From the NCBI GenBank assembly GCA_950295325.1, contig OX485803.1, positions 39,941,554 to 40,005,553 on the forward strand: 64,000 nt of DNA. The letters run 5' to 3'. This DNA comes from Polytrichum commune. Lineage: Eukaryota; Streptophyta; Polytrichopsida; Polytrichales; Polytrichaceae. The translations under genes and the position numbers were made by a program. Below, in pieces: positions 62,182 to 64,000 of the stretch; position 1 is the first letter of the stretch, and every line of letters begins with the position of its first letter. The notes under the pieces were generated by a model. The model was not told the DNA's origin and searched no databases. It saw only the letters and a list, made by a program, of their open reading frames with translations.

Positions 62182-64000
62182 GCGCTTGGTCTTCGCTCCT
62201 CTCAAAGCTCCCTCGCAAAAAACACTCCTCGACGACCTCCAACATCAACACTGGACCTTCCCCTTCCAACAAAGCAGCCTCAGCAAAGCGCCGCGTATAA
62301 CCAAGGAGTCAAGGACCACGGTACGATGCTAAAGGTATATGCTACGGTGTCCTATCAGCGCGCGGTCCTGAGCCTTTCACCGTGCCCTCACGCGTACCGT
62401 ATATACCAGGGATGTATATATTTTGATACTCAATACAGCACGCGCTTCCGGACCTGTCACCGTGTGCTTAATGCGGACAGCTGGAGCCCTATCTAGATAT
62501 TGCATGTGCTATACTAAGGTCGGTGGCCTTCGGCCGGGTTCCGAGGAGAACCGGCGGTCGGTTAGTTATAGATGAACCGGTTGAGTTTGAGAAATGACCA
62601 GTTGAAGTTTAGAGACATTAGGAGAATTGCCGGTCATTCTAGAGGAATCTATAGAAGAATATTCCCCATGTGAATAAAAGCAATACCGGAAGATGTCAAC
62701 ATGTAACTGGTTGGATTTAGAATCACTAGGATCTTGACCGACTGGGCCCATGTCTTAACTTACCAACATAAAAGAAGGTGTTCCAATGTATGCCAACATG
62801 CCGTTAAGCATACCAATACATTGTTAACTAAGCACAATCTTAGTTACCACCAATTCATAAGGAGGAATATAATTTTATCGTCAATATTACCAAAAGATAT
62901 TACTAGAAACCAACAACAGTGACGAACAAAATTGAGTACTCAAGTGAGAACTTCAATTTCGGCAAGCAATCTCTAGCAATTGAATTTTGACATCATTGAA
63001 GTAATTAAACAAAGTACGTGTACAATGTAGTCTTCTTCATGTATGTGAAAAGACAATTTTTTAAAAACACATTAGGGTCTTTGACAATAGCCATGTCAAA
63101 GCGGCTAGGGTTCACAAACTCAATTTTGTTTGGAGCCACCAACTGAACTTCAATTTTCATTTGCATACTGATTTGTGGTCAATTTGTAGTCTCTTCCCCC
63201 CCCCCCCCCCCCCCACTAATGCACAGAAAGAGGTCCCACCTATTGGGTGATGCGAACCCTATCTTATTGATTTTTTTATGTTGTTTGCTACTTTATGCTA
63301 CTCAGATTCACAAGGTCGAGATTTTTGAACATTTATAAATGTATCTAAAGAACCTAGGATCAGTCCCATACAATATTTGGAGCTAATCTCAAATTTGCTA
63401 TGTATTATCAACATTCATTGACGATGAACTATCAAAAGGCCACATAAATCCCCTCAATTATGTTGATTATTAGAGTTATCTGTAAAATAAAGCAGATGAA
63501 ACCATGGGTTTAGTACCAAACCTTAAGTTTATGAGAATTAAAACAAGGGATTGTGGCTTTGCCACAAGAGTCTCTATTCAAAATAAAAATTTACAAGTAA
63601 TTATTGTAATTACTAGCTTTTCATATTATTAAATTGGAAATTTTAGTGAGCTTCCACTAAGCTTCACCAAACCTTATCCGTTGACTTTTGACATGCATTA
63701 CCCGGGCCTCATTATACTCAAAGGCAGTCTCCATAATGCCTCTATCCCATGATATGGGACAGAGCCAACAACATCACTTAAGTTTTCTTCATGCTTAAAT
63801 TACCATACACAAAGAGTGGTGTCATGCTATTAAAAACCATCTTTCTAGCTTATCCTACTAGGAACTGGCAGTTAAGTATATTTGGACAAACTACTTGTCC
63901 AAAAATAATATGGGATGTGTGCTTGTGGGGACAACAACGTCAAATAACAACATCACAAGCAACAACACAACAACCACAACTTCAATTGCTTGTATTCCAT
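62182..64000. other. MAF1 upstream region and intergenic DNA
   Basis: 62340-62460 is relatively GC-rich with repeated CACCGTG motifs. A small hairpin (GGTTC-CGAGGA-GAACC) lies at about 62537-62553. A C run occurs at 63198-63214. No gene was recognised to the right end. Confidence 0.45.

Overview
The window looks like nuclear DNA of a land plant or close streptophyte relative. Five genes can be built from GT-AG exons. Two of them are plant- or plastid-specific: a PYG7-type photosystem I assembly factor and a plastid-type aspartate aminotransferase. The intergenic DNA is AT-rich and full of decayed transposons, SINEs, MITEs and minisatellites. I cannot name the species. The mosaic of old elements, including a Ty3-type integrase carrying a PHD finger, would fit a non-seed plant, but that is a weak inference.

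Layout. 1-6126: a minus-strand open frame runs off the left edge, followed by a microsatellite, a 615-bp MITE and a transposase fragment. 6127-12183 (-): LMBR1/LIMR-type membrane protein, 14 exons, 515 codons plus stop. 12184-18439: tandem repeats and otherwise featureless DNA. 18440-22311 (+): PYG7-like TPR protein. 26331-30311 (+): N4-(beta-N-acetylglucosaminyl)-L-asparaginase, 8 exons. 31689-35525 (+): aspartate aminotransferase, 11 exons, with a G-box upstream. 37393-38649: a pogo/Tigger-like DNA transposon with TIRs and a TA duplication. 41379-42272: a telo-box followed by a twice-repeated pair of conserved non-coding segments that look like a snoRNA cluster. 44065-45935: Ty3-type remnants. 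46070-46545: a rearranged copy of MAF1 exon 9 and its flanks. 46768-51155: inverted copies of an unidentified gene flank an NC2-beta (Dr1) fragment and a 186-bp tandem array. 52089-54896: a second MITE copy, a 313-bp TA-flanked MITE and two tRNA-derived SINEs with perfect target duplications. 57729-62098 (-): MAF1, the RNA polymerase III repressor, 10 exons, 225 codons plus stop.

The five host genes have unrelated jobs (membrane receptor-like protein, PSI assembly, lysosomal/vacuolar glycoasparagine breakdown, nitrogen metabolism, Pol III control) and do not form a functional cluster. For LMBR1, the asparaginase, the aminotransferase and MAF1, every exon junction was checked for phase and the summed lengths are multiples of three. 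PYG7 has one unresolved junction. The most interesting non-standard content is the candidate snoRNA cluster, the permuted MAF1 fragment, and the inverted-repeat block with captured gene pieces.
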